6,107 nucleotides of DNA from Pseudomonadota bacterium (GTDB lineage Bacteria > Pseudomonadota > Alphaproteobacteria > Sphingomonadales > Sphingomonadaceae). The number at the start of each line of letters is the position of its first letter. The stretch's first letter is position 1. This document shows, piece by piece, positions 5,598 through 6,107 of this stretch. The stretch is taken from contig JAEZCS010000184.1 in the NCBI GenBank assembly GCA_023433445.1, positions 1 through 6,107 on the forward strand, in the 5' to 3' direction. Below the pieces are notes generated by a model that was not told the DNA's origin, did not search any database, and saw only the letters and a list, made by a program, of their open reading frames with translations. Made by a program: the position numbers and the translations under genes.

Positions 5598-6107
5598 GTT
5601 CAGCGCCGCCAGCACCGCGTCGCCCATCTCAACTGTATTCATGGTCCCGCCCAGGTCGAAGCTGCGCGCGCCGTTGGCCAGCGCCTTGGCAACCGCAGCG
5701 TCGATCCGGTCAGCCTGTTCCGGCATCCCGAGCGAGTAACGCAGCATCATCCCCGCCGACAGGACCGTTGCCAGCGGATTGGCCTTGCCTTGCCCTGCAA
5801 TATCGGGTGCGGATCCATGGATCGGTTCGTACAGGCCCTGGTTGCTGTCGTTGAGGGTCGCCGAAGCCAGCATGCCGATCGATCCGACGCACATGCTCGC
5901 CTGGTCGGACAGGATGTCGCCGAACATATTGCCTGTCACGATCACGTCAAACTGACCGGGATCACGCACCAACTGCATCGCAGCATTGTCCACATACATG
6001 TGAGACAGGGCGACATCGGGATATTCGGCCGAAACCTCGATCACCACGTCGCGCCACAGCTGGCTGGTCTCCAGAACATTGGCCTTGTCCACCGAGCAGA
6101 GCTTGCC
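5595..6107 (-). CDS. leuB: 3-isopropylmalate dehydrogenase, C-terminal 170 residues (N-terminus off the window)
   Basis: LeuB oxidises and decarboxylates 3-isopropylmalate with NAD+ in leucine synthesis, as a cytoplasmic dimer. The open frame reaches the right edge without a start. An internal GTG at 6092 is not the real start, because conserved sequence (KLCSVDKANVLE) extends upstream of it. Visible landmarks are VDKANVLE with the catalytic Lys; VTGNMFGDILSDQASM, holding two metal-binding Asp residues; VGSIGMLASATL; and the NAD-binding loop EPIHGSAPDIAGQGKANPLA. The SIGMLASATL and HGSAPDIAG blocks point to LeuB rather than isocitrate or tartrate dehydrogenase. The family is usually about 350-360 residues, so about half the protein is seen. 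It is the most upstream gene visible in the leftward run. Confidence 0.95.
   Translation of the reverse strand, partial: GKLCSVDKANVLETSQLWRDVVIEVSAEYPDVALSHMYVDNAAMQLVRDPGQFDVIVTGNMFGDILSDQASMCVGSIGMLASATLNDSNQGLYEPIHGSAPDIAGQGKANPLATVLSAGMMLRYSLGMPEQADRIDAAVAKALANGARSFDLGGTMNTVEMGDAVLAALN

Overview
The window looks like chromosomal DNA from an alphaproteobacterium, most likely a sphingomonad (Sphingobium/Sphingomonas group). This is an inference from protein style: an ApaG, MetZ and GcvA-type LysR of sphingomonad character, and a very large Ig-like/VCBS-repeat surface protein with the N-terminal module I associate with that group. Coding regions are GC-rich. All genes that I can support lie on the minus strand; I found no credible plus-strand gene.

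Right to left, which is the direction of transcription: (1) leuB, C-terminal half only, running off the right edge (5595-6107). (2) metZ, O-succinylhomoserine sulfhydrylase (4376-5584), whose ribosome binding site overlaps the leuB stop codon. (3) apaG (3944-4342, GTG start). (4) A compact GcvA-type LysR regulator (3156-3947), whose start overlaps the apaG stop as ATGA. (5) An exported TPR-repeat protein (2520-3083) with a strong Shine-Dalgarno. A good intrinsic terminator at 2301-2341 closes this run. Spacing and overlaps suggest one transcription unit joining leucine synthesis, methionine sulfhydrylation, the ApaG protein, a regulator and a periplasmic TPR protein. Only the leuB-metZ and apaG-lysR joints are tight.

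From 1838 to 2519 there is about 680 bp without a gene. The right part (2342-2519) is the 3' untranslated region of the TPR transcript. The left part (1838-2300) is the presumed control region of the next gene. It contains a 120-bp island of only 30% GC (2101-2220), a 34-bp hairpin-forming inverted repeat (2152-2185), a TTAACCAT box resembling a CtrA half-site (2101-2108) and a perfect 17-bp odd palindrome (1987-2003).

From 1837 leftward to the window edge runs the first 612 residues of a giant repeat adhesin, without a signal peptide. It has a sphingomonad-type N-terminal module, an acidic/proline-rich linker, then Ig-like, cadherin-like and VCBS repeats with calcium-type D-x-D-G-D motifs. 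It is probably a type I secretion substrate for biofilm or surface attachment; its C-terminus and any secretion genes lie outside the window.

I did not find a clearly new biological system. The items most worth a second look are the regulatory DNA in front of the adhesin, the conserved but poorly characterised adhesin N-terminus, and the regulator and TPR genes attached to the amino-acid operon.
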